Shown here one piece after another: positions 23,618-34,950 of a stretch of 64,000 nucleotides of DNA (its first letter is position 1; each line of letters starts with the position of its first letter). The translations under genes and the position numbers were made by a program. Source of the stretch: Molanna angustata (lineage: Eukaryota; Arthropoda; Insecta; Trichoptera; Molannidae); assembly GCA_963576475.1 (NCBI GenBank), contig OY754972.1:29869107-29933106 (forward strand), read 5' to 3'. The notes under the pieces are model-generated. The model worked only from the letters and a program-made list of their open reading frames with translations, was not told the origin of the DNA and ran no database searches.

Positions 23618-24369
23618 GTATAATATTTTCATACTAACCTCATCAATAATTTGTACTACTTTACTGTATATGCCATAGTCCCCATATTCTTCAAAAATCA
23701 AAAAATTATGTTTTTTTTTTCGTATTATGAAAAAATGAGATGTCATCATTGATTTGGTCATGAATTTGTTGATCATTCAAAAATAAATATTGAAAATCAA
23801 AAAAAACAAATTTATACAATACACTTCCAATGAAACTTTGACAAGTATAACTTGTCTATCACTTATCACAAACTTGTTCCACTTGACAACATAACCAAAA
23901 ATGTATCAATGGGATAGATAATAATAATAATATACTATAAACACTTACATCTGCATATTTAAACACCTCAACAGTTTCCAATCAACCCAAACTACACAAT
24001 AAATTAGACAAACCAACATTGAGATAAGAACTAAGTCAACATTTGGACAAAGACATTTCATTTCCTGGATATTAAGGTTTTCAATTTCCTCCCATTGGAG
24101 TTGAAAAAAGCTTGAAATATAAATGCATTTAAAAATGGATAAAAAACACAGACAATACTTGAATCAATGAAATATTTTATGTTAACTTACAATGACGGAC
24201 ACACACGCGCACTAAAATCATTTACATAAATTATAAACTGTTTCAGAACAGGTATTTAAACCTAGTGAAACAGCTTTCATTTCGCATCTAGTTTTAAGTA
24301 TGTATTTGTATTATTAATTTTATTGTATATAGATGTATAGAAAACATATTCATTGTTATTTTACACTAA

Positions 24370-24730
24370 AAAATATTATGAAGTACTGTTTAATGATAGA
24401 AGATCACTCTAAAGGCACTATAGCTTATTTGTTGGCTCACTGAAACAAGGCAGTCTTAAGTAGTCTACCTAAAGTGTCAATGCTCTGAACTCCACATATG
24501 TCAAGGGGCAATTTATTCCACTTGAAAGACCCGTTCACATTGAAACTGCGGTCATTGTAAGTCACATTATTGACGTCCAATTATTTTATAGAGTTGGTAC
24601 TCTGTGATCCAGATAATCTCAATGTAAGCTGTCTTCCTGATGGAACATTCTTTGACAAAGTTCTTGAATTTAGTCATTCAGAGCCTTAAACACCACCAAG
24701 CATACCTTATAGTCTATTCGTTCTGGACAT
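24370..24730 (-). pseudogene. LINE ORF2 C-terminal remnant
   Basis: Read on the - strand, RIDYKVCLVVFKALND (near 24690) and WNKLPLDICGVQSIDTLGRL (near 24490) then LKTALF match the C-terminal end of CR1/L2/Jockey-group LINE reverse transcriptases. Stops and frameshifts lie between. The flanking end TGCCTTTAGAGTGATCTTC resembles that at 34880 and 7150. Confidence 0.65.
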
Positions 24731-24737
24731 TTCAACC

Positions 24738-24841
24738 AGCTATTGTCAGATAGTCATGAAATACATTTTTCATTTTATCTGTTAGATTTTGTGTCTGGTT
24801 GGCTATCAGGCACTTTTTATCCAGAGGTGGTGAAATAGCCC
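24738..24841. repeat. PIF/Harbinger end fragment
   Basis: GGCTATCAGGCACTTTTTAT / CCAGAGGTGGTGAAATAGCC matches the inverted left end of the element at 42244-43028 over about 100 bp. Confidence 0.7.
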
Positions 24842-25258
24842 ATAAAGCAAAATTATACAATCTCAATTTTTTTTAAACATTCCTTAAATAAGCAAATGCT
24901 TGTGCTGAATGAATGAAATATGCAATTTAGTGATGGAAAAGAAAAGTCAATGAGGGAAATATCATTTGTCGCATAACATCTAACATCTATATATCTTTTC
25001 TATAGCTAAATTGACACTGACTAGGCACCTTTAGCTCTTGTATCAACAGTCTATTTATTTTACCAACTACTACCTCAAAGTCATGTAATATTTGCCAGCA
25101 TGTATTCACACTAAATTTTAGCGTAGGTAACAAACAAAATCACTATCAACAAAATTCCATTTGATTTAATCTATTTCACAAATGTTGTCAATAGTTTTGT
25201 GCATATATTTGTTTTTTATGTAATAAATAAGTGAATAACCAATTAATTACATTTATAG

Positions 25259-25330
25259 GATATTCTTGGCATATGGATAGATCCCAAGATGACCTTTCCA
25301 TAGGACACGAAGGACAAAGGGATACAACAG
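25259..25330 (+). CDS. lola: lola constant coding exon 4 (72-nt, phase 1 to phase 1)
   Basis: Acceptor TTTATAG|GA completes the Gly codon split after exon 3. The exon reads GYSWHMDRSQDDLSIGHEGQ then RDTT and one base of the next codon, ending CAACAG|GTTAGA. It is 24 codons long and begins and ends in phase 1, so including or skipping it keeps the frame. The sequence is polar and acidic with no domain. If its donor is not used, the frame runs GGT TAG, a stop at 25333-25335, giving a finger-less protein of about 315 residues. Splice sites and phase are good; a short exon without homology evidence is less certain than the others. Confidence 0.85.
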
Positions 25331-26240
25331 GTTAGATACAAACAATCACAATTTTCCTTCTAAGCCATAAACTAACATGTTCTCATTATTGTATGGTAAT
25401 TCACATTTTATCTACATACCCCTTGCTTGCTTGGAGGGAGTAGTGAGTATGTTCTTTAGTTGTACACAATTATTTTTTTTTATAAATGCCATATTGAATT
25501 TTTTTTTATTTAATTAAAAAAAAAGTGTAATGATGACATGTTAATTTAAAATATACTTAAGCTCTAAGGTTTTTCCATTCATTTTTAATATATATCAGTA
25601 TATTTATTATATCAAATACCATTATAATATTACTATAATTGTGTGAAAAGTTGAGATGTTTCTCTAAGGCCATATTTTTTAACTTGTGCCAATTTATAAA
25701 TAAAAAACGGATATGAATTCAATTGAGCAAATGCTGTTAGGGAGGATATACCATAAAAAAAAGATACGTTTTATCCGGTTTCTAGTATTTTCCATTTCGA
25801 TAAATCTATTTCTGATTTTGAAAAATGTTATGAGTGAAGGTATTGTGTATTGGTAGCCATTATTAAATGGTGAGGTATAAGGATTCCATAATGCGGTAAG
25901 CCATTTTTTTTATATATAAATATATATATATTTATAATAAACATTTTGCATCTCAGTAAGTATGTTCTCATCATTTGTATCCATGTTGAGAATTAATTTT
26001 ATTTATTATTTGTATAGTTATAAATAATATTACATATTTATTGTTTTGCATGTTTTTTTTTCATAACTGGACTGCTTTTTATTTGTATTTTAAGTATGCA
26101 TGCAAAAAATCCTGTTTTATTACTTTCAAAATTTATTTTCTTAAGATAAACTTAATGTTGCATGTCATGTATGACATGCTTTCTATGCAGAAATACACCT
26201 TAAAAATATTAACTTTTCTGGAATGGATTTGATGTATTAA

Positions 26241-26930
26241 GAGGGCGCCTGCTGCCAGCATACCCATTCTTTTTCAATTTTATATACCATAATTATTAAT
26301 TAACAAATCATCTTGAAAAAAATAACTTAGATAGTTTGGGTATTAATAAATAAAAATATTACTTAACTTTTTGATAATGTTCTCTATGAATTCTTGTAGA
26401 AAAATAATGGCATACCCTGATTTTCAACTTTTATCTTATATTTTCAATAAACTATAAGGCATAGGGCAATATATTTTTTAATTAAAGAAGACAAGTTTTT
26501 TTTGAAAAATATGTTGACATTTGCATTAATTATTCAAGTTTATTAAAGAAACCTAAAAACATTTATTTTACATTCAGAGCCATTGCGAAATAGAAGTTTT
26601 TTTTTTGTTTCTTTACTAAACCTGAAGCATTAATGCAAATATCACAACATATTTTTCCAAATGTTTTTGTCTTCTTTAATTTAAAAATATGTACATATAA
26701 TGCTCTACGCCTTATAGTTTTTTAGAAATATAAGGTAAATTGCAAAAATCGGAGTATGTTTATTTATTTTTCTACAAGACTATATACAGAACATAATTAT
26801 AAAGTTAGGGTATATTTTTTTTTAATTAATATTCAAACTATCTTAAGTTATTTTTATCAAAATGATTAGTTTTGTAGTAATGATGAAATTTCAAAATATA
26901 AAAATAGGTACGTTGGCAGCAGGCGCCCCC
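26241..26930. mobile_element. foldback MITE with TTAA target duplication (piggyBac-like)
   Basis: Ends GAGGGCGCCTGCTGCC and GGCAGCAGGCGCCCCC, flanked on both sides by TTAA (26237-26240 and 26931-26934), the duplication made by piggyBac-type elements. The interior arms are also imperfectly inverted over about 300 bp (AACTTAGATAGTTTGGGTAT facing ATTCAAACTATCTTAAGTTA), so most of the 690 bp can fold back. No coding sequence. Confidence 0.8.
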
Positions 26931-27148
26931 TTAAACATTCATTTCAATTAGTAAAATTGTTTGGCCTATTCGGTTTGTGATCAAGAAGTAAATGTCTGTT
27001 AAAATCTATAAAAATAAATTCCAACCTTTTTTATGTATGGTGTATAAATAATATTTTTGATCATAGAAATGGAGGACATTTAAATAAAATAAGTAAAAAA
27101 ATATTCCTTTGTTGAAATTGATATTTTCATGATAAATCTAAACAAAGA

Positions 27149-27192
27149 GTATAGATGAAGCAATAACAAATAATTTATTGCTTCATCTATAC
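27149..27192. repeat. 18-bp stem hairpin
   Basis: GTATAGATGAAGCAATAA and its exact inverse TTATTGCTTCATCTATAC, 8-base loop. Confidence 0.85.
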
Positions 27193-27599
27193 CCACCGAC
27201 CCATTCCTATCTATAGCTAACACTAAGTTTACATAAAAAAATGTGAGAGAAGCTATTGTTGGCCGAGAATTAAACCATAACTAATTTACCATGGGGTGAA
27301 ATTATATAAACCCACACCTAGCAAACCTCTAGACTTGAACAATTGAGCCATTCAAGAGCATTGGAAGGGCCCCAGGGTACGAAGAATAGTTCCAGTAGGC
27401 TATGAGTGCACATGCTCGTAAGTGAAATGAGTAATTTTTCAAGAAGTATTGCTCGCCGAGAGGATGAGACATTGCCTCACTAAATACCATTAGCATCACT
27501 ATTCAGGATCCGGCCTTCCCATTTGAGAAATTTAACATTGATATTATCATTAATATATAGCTAGGGACATGTTGGGAGCTGTGTATAGCAGATGTATAC

Positions 27600-29130
27600 C
27601 TCAAAATATTTTATTTACTCCTGATATATCAGAGCATATAACAATAAATCAATCTGGTTTCAAAACCGGCCATAGCACTACAACTGTCCTAGTCAAGATT
27701 ACGGATGATATTAGATGAGCAATGAATGACAAACAACTTACAATTCTTTCAGTACTCGACTTCAGCAGCGCGTTTAATTCTGTGGATTTTGACATTCTAC
27801 TTGCCATTCTTTCCTCACTCAACATAACTCAACCGGTGTTGGATTGGTTTTCTAGTTATCTGAGCAATCGGAAACAGTGCACTAAGATCGCCGATAATGC
27901 TTCTGAATTTGCCACTTTGTTGTCTAGTGTGCCACAAGGTGGAGTTTTATCCCCACTGTTATTTTCTATTTTTATCAACTCTGTTACTAAATACCTTAAA
28001 TGTCAGTATCATCTTTTTGCAGATGACCTTCAGTTATATATTCATTTCAATCCCTTGGATATTGCCAATGCTACCCTTTTTATGAATGAAGATCTTAATT
28101 TTATCTCTTCCTGGTCATCAGAGCATGGTCTCCTCATTAACCCTTCAAAATCTCAAGCGATTGTTATTGGTAGTCCTCGTCTGCTGTCCTCCCTTAAAAA
28201 TTTGCTACTCCCATCTTTGTATATCAATAATCAATGTATTCCTTTTACCAAGGTCGTGAAAAACCTTGGGGTCTACATTGATAATAACTTATCCTGGCAT
28301 GAACAGATCTCACATGTCAGTAAATCCACTTACTTTGCCATACACTCACTTAATAAACTCAAGAATTTCCTTCCACTTCACTGTAAAATAACCTTAGCTC
28401 AGTCACTTCTCCTACCGCTGCTTGACTATGCTGATGTTAACTATTTGGATGCAAACTAGGAACATCTCAACAAACTTGAACGCCTTCAAAATGTTTGCAT
28501 CCGTTTTATCTTTGGACTAAAAAAATTCGATCATATTTCTCACTACCGTAATCTTCTTCATTGGCCCAAGATACGACAACGATGTAATATACATATCTTG
28601 TCATTACTTTACAATGTCCTTTTTAATCCAAATTTACCTCAGTATCTCAAAGATAAATTCACTTATCTTTCAAGCCACGGGCGTCCACTTCAATCTGCTG
28701 AACGTGCTTTACTATCTATCCCTATTCATAGCTCTGATTTTTTTAGCTCTTCATTTGAAGTACATTCAGCTAGGCTATGGAATAGCCTAAGTCCTGATAT
28801 TACGTCGTCTATCTCATTAAACATCTTCAAGAAAAGGCTAAAGCAAAAATATTTATCTGACAACACCTGATTACATCTTCCTCTCCTCTTCCTCTCCTTA
28901 TCCTTATCCTTTAGTTTTCCTATCATTGCTATGAATTGTTCTTATTGTTTTTTTTTTTTACTTCTGCTGTATTTTTATTTTGTAAAATGATTAACTGATT
29001 GCCATAGTACACATAGTTTTGTATACTTAACATTTACTCTGGATGGTTGGAAGAAATTGCCATTAGGCAATAAGCCCGCCAGTGTACTAATTATATGTAC
29101 AAAAAGATTAAAATAAATAAATAAAAAAAA
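27600..29130 (+). mobile_element. 5'-truncated LINE of the Jockey/CR1/L2 group
   Basis: Reverse-transcriptase motifs in order: INQSGFKTGHSTTTVLVKIT (27650), FSSAFNSVD (27765), SVPQGGVLSPLLFSIFIN (27925), HLFADDLQLY (28010, the catalytic Asp pair), then SKSQAIVIGSPR and KNLGVYIDNNLSW. In-frame stops at 27717-27719 and 28457-28459 break an otherwise intact frame that continues as LNKLERLQNVCIRFIFGL and ends at 28870 (KKRLKQKYLSDNT). A 3' UTR of about 250 bp follows, ending with the tail GGTTGGAAGAAATTGCCATT / AGGCAATAAGCCCGCC and AAATAAATAAA. The few stops suggest fairly recent death. The endonuclease domain and ORF1 are missing. Confidence 0.9.
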
Positions 29131-29680
29131 CTGGCTCCAAAAACAGCTACAATGCAAACATAAAAACTAAAGAAAATGCACTAAATGTATAAAATAATTA
29201 CATAATTTAATTAAAAAGTACTTCACTTTTACATCTAATACAACACATGTGAAACTCGTGTGTTGCAAAAGATTTATTAACATCAAATCACTTTATGAAG
29301 TTGGCGCCAAGTACACACATACACCATGGAGTGAGCTCCATAACATGCGTTACTCTAATTAACTCTTTATAATAATTGAAATATCTGCCCAAGACTGCTC
29401 TACGTGGAAGCTGATCACCATCCTCAATCATGAGGTCAAGGAAGAAGATGAAATAACTCCTTTCCAATACAAAAATCAAAATTGGTTGACATGGTAAAGA
29501 ATTATTCACCCTTATAATTGTTATCTGTTAGATATATTTGTCGTACATATTGCCAGATAGATGCCTTTGCAAATTGGAGAGATTGGATGATTTTTCTCAT
29601 GAGTTCCATCATCAGTACTCTATGAAAATTATATGTGTTATCACCTCTGAAGCATTCCCTTCCTATTACAATCGGATAAT

Positions 29681-29859
29681 GCCCCCAAGTCAAATTGAAA
29701 ACGCTGTTCGTTTTCGCCAAGCGCTAATTTTTTTTGTATGGGATTTGACGTTTGTTGTAGAAATTTTTTCTACAATAACAAACAACAAACGTCAAATCCC
29801 ATACAAAAAAAATTAGCGCTTGGCGAAAACGAACAGCGTTTTCAATTTGACTTGGGGGC
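29681..29859. mobile_element. near-perfect palindromic MITE
   Basis: GCCCCCAAGTCAAATTGAAA ... GGGATTTGACGTTTGTTGTA is mirrored by GACGTTTG-type inverse ... TTTCAATTTGACTTGGGGGC, arms of about 80 bp with an 11-base insertion in the right arm near the centre. Flanks GATAAT| and |AATGTG suggest a 3-bp AAT duplication. It lies inside an older dispersed repeat. Confidence 0.85.
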
Positions 29860-29899
29860 AATGTGGTAAGGAATTATTATTATTGCTGAAGTTCAAATT

Positions 29900-30000
29900 G
29901 TAGAGTTTGATGATTTTCTCATAGATCCCATCATCAGGGGACAAGTCAGGTCAAATGGTGATATCAAAACCCTCATCTATAATATAATTACTGTACGCCA
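29900..30000. repeat. dispersed repeat fragments
   Basis: GATTTTCTCATAGATCCCAT / CATCAGGGG is shared with 6722-6750. It is followed by a degraded end of the GGGGGGCAAG MITE (ACAAGTCAGGTCAAATGG ... ATCAAAACCCTCAT). Confidence 0.55.
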
Positions 30001-30235
30001 TGTTTTTTCGTCCTTTAACGGATTGCCAGTGAAATAATTTTTTCCTTAATCAATTTTCGCGTTTGAAATTTTTATTTAAAATAAAAAATAAATTGATGCG
30101 AAAAAGCACAAATTAATTGTTTAAAATGTATTTTCTGTATAAATTGACAATATTATTGTTTAAAAATGAATTTTAAACATTCAGAATAAATTTTAACCGT
30201 AATAATCTGCGGAATATCCATTTTGAATACTGACA

Positions 30236-31163
30236 ACATACATACATACCATCACGCCATATCCCTTACGGGGTAAGCAGAGAGAACCGAGCGTCATACT
30301 CCTCTGTTTTTGCATACATTCTTAGCTTCCTTTACATCCATGCATCGTCTCATACATGCTCGTCGATTATTCAAGCTTCTTATATTTCCTTCTTTCAAAA
30401 TATCATTCACATGGTCATGCCATCCCTTTCTGGGGCGGCCCCTGCTATTCACTCCATCTCTTACACCCATGTATATTTTTTTGGTCAGTCGTTCATCATT
30501 CATTCTTTCAATATGTCCAAACCACCTCAAGGAATTCACTTTCATTTTATTTATAATACTCTTCTTCATCTTGCATTCCCTCCTTATGTCCTCATTTTTT
30601 ATTCTATCATATATCGTTCTATTACATACTCTTCTTAGTGATCTTATTTCCACAGCATTTATTCTACTTTCATGCGTCTTTTGCCACGTCCATGTTTCAC
30701 TGCCATACATCAAAGTGGGCACTACAATTGCATTATGTACAGCAATTTTGGCTTCCTTTGAGATGCTTGGATCGGACATTACTGATCTGAGAGCTCCGTT
30801 TATTCTGTTACCTGCCATAACTCTTCTTTCAATGTCTTTATCAGGTCTTCCATTCCGTTCAAACATACTCCCCAAGTATAAATATTCCTCTACTTGTTCT
30901 AGCCATTCGTTCTCTACTTTTATTCTACACGTAGATATACTCTCAGTTTTTTCGAATACCAATATCTTAGATTTACTCACATTCATTCTCAGTCCGTTCT
31001 GCAAGCATCCTTCATACACTTTATTCACTAAATACTGTAACTCATCTGCATACATCAAATCACGTACTAGAGTCGGGCCTATATTTTCATTCTTTAGTGC
31101 TCTTACGCAGTGATCAATATATGGATTGAATAGCCATGGGGATAATACGCAGCCTTGCTTTCA
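30236..31163 (-). mobile_element. RTE-like LINE, 5'-truncated, copy 1
   Basis: On the - strand: QGCVLSPWLFN (31150) and LMYADELQYL (31045, the YADD box with Asp to Glu at the second catalytic Asp), then LRMNVSKSK, EEYLYLGSMFERNGRPDKDI, VVPTLMYGSETWTWQK, LRWFGHIERMNDERLTKKIY, GRPRKGWHDHV and RRACMRRCMDVKEAKNVC, stopping at 30294. The 3' end CTTACCCCGTAAGGGATATG / GCGTGATGGTATGTATG has a GTAT tail. The frame is intact for 254 codons but truncated; the Glu would be expected to impair catalysis. Confidence 0.88.
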
Positions 31164-31429
31164 ATATGTCATAATAATACGCAAAAAGATTGACAGGTAA
31201 TGTTTTCGTTTAATCGCATTATTTAATTATATTTATGTATAATTTATCATTATTATAAAAAGATATTCAGTCTTAACTGTTGTGTACTGTTCTAAATGAT
31301 ATTTCGAATGTACATTCAAATTATCAATGTTTGTGATTTCAAACGTACGCATTTCTTTCAAAACATTGTCGAAAATATTTTGTTTCATAATTTCCGCATT
31401 TTTACTATAAAAATACTATTTTATTACTT

Positions 31430-31660
31430 GATTTTAACGTTTTCACGTCAAGATATTTAGTTTTATAAGGTTATTTCGCAAATGAGCTGCGCAGTGGCCG
31501 CTTGGGGTTGGACCGCGATAGCGACCAGGGGCAGAGCCCCTAGTGAATATATGACTTGCCCCCCTGATCTTGACCAAATTGAAATGGGACCAATCGGAAG
31601 ATAAGTCCTTTCTAATCATTGGACAACGTCGTAAAAAGATTTCACTGAACATACAGAAGT
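31430..31660. repeat. dispersed repeat fragment
   Basis: CTTGACCAAATTGAAATGGG, GACAACGTCGTAAAAAG and TCACTGAACATA correspond to 6755-6845. 31490-31560 is a GC-richer patch ending in TTGCCCCCCTGATC. Confidence 0.5.
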
Positions 31661-31920
31661 CAATTAAAAATATTAGGTTTGTACATGGTTAGATATATGA
31701 ATATGCAAAAACATAGTAGTATCAGCCGTCTTAGTAATGCATATCAAAGAAGAATAATTTCAATATTGGTAAAATTGAAGTTTTGCGAGAAAAGTTGATA
31801 TAGGATATTAGAGTTTGTACCACACTCGAAGAATAATATTTAAATCAAATGATAGGTTTGAATGTAAAGTCTGACCTAAATTCTAAATACTAACCATGTT
31901 TTAAAAATAAAATAATGAAG

Positions 31921-32090
31921 TGGCGAGTTTATTGCTGAATGGCAATTTCTTCCAACTAACCAGTGATTCCAGTCTAGTGAAGCAATATTTGCGTGAGAAA
32001 TGAATTTAAATAAATTTCTCCTCTGCTGGGAATCGAACCCAAGACGCCTGCACAGAAACCGAACGGCTTACCAACTGTGCCACAGCGGTC
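31921..32090 (-). repeat. tRNA-derived SINE with a LINE-type tail (family C)
   Basis: On the - strand: A box TGGCACAGTTGG (about 32071-32082), B box GGGTTCGATTCC (about 32028-32039), then a body ending in GGTTAGTTGGAAGAAATTGC / CATTCAGCAATAAACTCGCC, the same tail as the LINE at 27600-29130. A second, B-box-deleted copy lies at 57715-57850. Confidence 0.8.
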
Positions 32091-32454
32091 AATGTTTTCA
32101 TTGCAGTTGCTCACTAAAGTTAGGAGTTCTTGTGGCTTCCTAACTGGAGGATGCTACGAAGTTTTTATATGAGAATTGCATTACAGAGACATATCTAAAT
32201 ACTTAGCGCATGCCCGTTTGCATAAACTAACATTTGCAAACTGTCTTGTAGGGACTTTGTCAAATATGTATTTGGCAATTTTGTCAAATCAAATACCACA
32301 CAGAGTATTTAGCGATCTATACGAAATGCTGAAAATTTGTTGGAATTCAGAAAAATCGTGACATAGAGCTTGGTTACATACATGTCTGTGTTATGACAAA
32401 AAAACATTTTGAACGTCTGTATAAACCCATAGAAAACTATCGTATCTCTTTTCT

Positions 32455-33340
32455 TCTTCTTCGCCCTCGCCTTTGTCCCATTTACTTGGGGTCGGCTCTC
32501 CTTATTCTATTTCGCCAAACTTGCCTGTCCTGTGCCAGATCAGGATTCAGCTCCCTCTCTCGCAGATGCTTCTTGATGTATCGACAGCCATGTGGCTGGT
32601 GGTCTGCTTGGTCTTCTCGCTGGAGTTTCGATGTCCAAGGCTTTATTTATCATATTATCCTTCTGTCGTCTCAAAATGTGACCATACCATCTAAGCCTGT
32701 TTTCAATTATTTTTTCGTCTATTGGGGCTACTTTGAAACTACCCACAGACATTTACATTCCTCACTTTGTCAAACCCCCAACACACCTTAGCATCTTCAT
32801 TTCTGCCGTGTGCATCTCTTTTTGATGTTTCAGCTTTAGTGCCCAGCATTCCGAGCTATACATCATTGTGGGTCTAACCACCGTCTTGTATACTTGTCCC
32901 TTGACCCTCACTGACATTCTCTTGTCACTTAGCATACCCGATCTCATCCAGCCACTTTTTATGTGATGTGCGACATCTGTTTCGGGGTCACTCAATGATG
33001 ATATTTTGCTTCCCAAGTGTTTTAAGGATGATGTTTGAGTGACGGATATATCTTGCAAGCATAGTGTGTTGTCTGCTGTAGCTGGTTGCTGACCTGAAAA
33101 GCAACATGGCATATGTTAGGTCCATTTGCCTTTCGCCACTCGTTCAGCATGATCTGTGTACCTTCCACATAATCACCAAGCAGCATAATTTCATCTACAT
33201 ACAGAATATTCCACGGTGTTGGTCTCTGAATATCTTTTGTGAGGTCGTCCATTACTTACTTAAACAGAAGGGGGCTCAGGACAGATCCCTTATGGACTCC
33301 GACTCCAATTCTAAACAACTCACCCCAGCTGACGTTTTCA
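32455..33340 (-). mobile_element. RTE-like LINE, decayed C-terminal part
   Basis: On the - strand in broken frames: GVHKGSVLSPLLFK (33290), PWNILYVDEIMLLGD (33215; the YADD box reads YVDE), VKGQVYKTVVRPTMMYSSEC (32890), KVAPIDEKIIENRLRWYGHI (32720) and RPPATW (32590). The 3' end GGCGAGGGCGAAGAAGAAG is a GAA tail. Frameshifts split it into at least three pieces. A different LINE lineage from the copy at 30236. Confidence 0.85.
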
Positions 33341-33344
33341 CCCT

Positions 33345-33460
33345 GGGGGGAAAGTCTGGTCCAACTGGCTATTGATTACCTTTATCATGGATGTAAATTA
33401 TCATATGGAGTTCTATGACATATAAAGATATTATAGAACTCCATATGACAATTATATAAA
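33345..33460 (+). mobile_element. GGGGGGCAAG foldback MITE, left part only
   Basis: GGGGGGAAAGTCTGGTCCAA ... ATCATGGATGTAAATTATCA ... ATAGAACTCCATATGACAAT: the left end and centre are present, the right end missing. It abuts the LINE remnant. Confidence 0.7.
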
Positions 33461-34366
33461 ATAGAATAAAAATAACAAGTCTACATTTATTACTAGGGGC
33501 TATGCTCCCCTATTGGCTCTTTTCACATTTTTGGCCCCTTGCGTCATTCTACTACTGTTACACATGGACCAACTCAGCTTGAAAAATGTGTCAATACTAC
33601 AGGTTTCCCGCCCTTCCCCCAGAATATTTGTAGCTGCTACATATGCACAGCTTGGCTTGCTTAAATTATTAGAATGCCGAATAAATATTAATAAACCCCA
33701 TGGAGTAATACGATGTGCAGTAACAGTGAATATTTAACTTCACAAATAGTTTCCCAGATATTCCTAAATTCTAAAAAACTTTCAAGCTTCTTTCTAAAAT
33801 AATATAAATAGAGTTATAAAAAACTTGGATGTAGGTATGTTAGTTTAAAATTGATCTAAATAGTATAAAATTCACAAAGAATTTTAACTACATTGACAAT
33901 TGAAAAAGAAGTTTTTCATCTTCAATTTTTTTTTAATTCTATAGACTATAATCAGATTCTGAACAGATGTATCTTTTGAATATGTGACAGCTGAAAGATT
34001 GGAACAATGCGAGCAAAGCAAATCTGGTCTACAAAGAAATTTATTCTGAGTATACTGGTGTTTGTTTAATAAATCTGTTTAAATAACGTTCACAATTTTT
34101 AATCCTTATCCAAAACTTTTTTGGTTTAAAAAAAATATTATTCCGATTACTAAATAACTGCGATAAAATTATTTTAAAAAGATTCCCTCTGTTAAATTTT
34201 GCGGTATAATTATATAAATAAATTGAATTCAATGCAATAGGAAAAATACCCATTTTATACTCAAAATAAATTAAAGAATTTGCATAAACATCGGTTTTAT
34301 GTAGATGTAGACGTGCTACTGCAATATAAAAAAATTAATAAAACTATTGTTTAAATACTATGAATA

Positions 34367-34485
34367 AAACTGCTCGACCGATTTCGTTCACCTATAGCAC
34401 AAGCATTTATTTGCTTATTTTAGGGAACGTAGGAAGATGTATATGTACTTGTTTAACAAGGACATTCACTTTAAAAAAAAAAAAC
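34367..34485 (+). repeat. SINE family B, 5'-truncated copy
   Basis: GACCGATTTCGTTCACCTAT, AGCACAAGCATTTATTTGC and GTATATGTACTTGTTTAACA match the body of the full copy at 34626, ending in an A-run. Confidence 0.75.
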
Positions 34486-34625
34486 TATTTTAATCATTCC
34501 TTAACAAGATACGAAAAAACTTGATGACTTCAAGCTAGGCTTTAATGAAAAACAAATTAATTTTCATTATCAATCTTATAATAAAAGACATTTTATTGTA
34601 AAATAATGTCTCTTATCATAAGATT

Positions 34626-34805
34626 GGTAGATGGCAGAGTAGTTAGCGCGCTGGGCTAGTAGTAATCCAGTGGTCACGAGTTCGAAACCTGCTCGACTGA
34701 TTTCGTTAACCTATAGCACAAGCATTTGTGCGTAATTTAGGGAATGTAGGAAGATGTATATGTACTTGTTTAACAAGGACATATTTTTATTTTAAAAAAA
34801 TATTT
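34626..34805 (+). repeat. tRNA-derived SINE family B, full copy
   Basis: tRNA-like head with A box TGGCAGAGTAGTTAGCGC (34632) and B box GAGTTCGAAACC (34679), a body containing AACCTATAGCACAAGCATTT and a TATGTACTTGTTTAACAAGG / ACAT end before an A/T-rich tail. Other copies: 34367-34485 and a degraded one at 36410-36540. Confidence 0.8.
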
Positions 34806-34950
34806 ATATCTCAGTGCTTTTTTATCTAAATGCCAGATAGTGTTAACATTATTAATGATCATAATATGAATATATAAAGTGCCGTTTAGTGATACAAGAT
34901 CACTCCAAGGGCGCTAAAATGAATACTATATTGAATGCAAATTCAATATA

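Larger units (their letters stand above)
23618..25258 (+). other. lola: lola intron (constant exon 3 to 4)
   Basis: 1,641 bp. AT-rich apart from a LINE remnant (24370-24730) and a Harbinger-end fragment (24738-24841). No other exon was seen. Confidence 0.8.

Noticed and set aside
30310..31113. A 267-codon open frame on the + strand
   Set aside because: It is the antisense shadow of the RTE-like LINE coding sequence, which has clear reverse-transcriptase motifs on the - strand.
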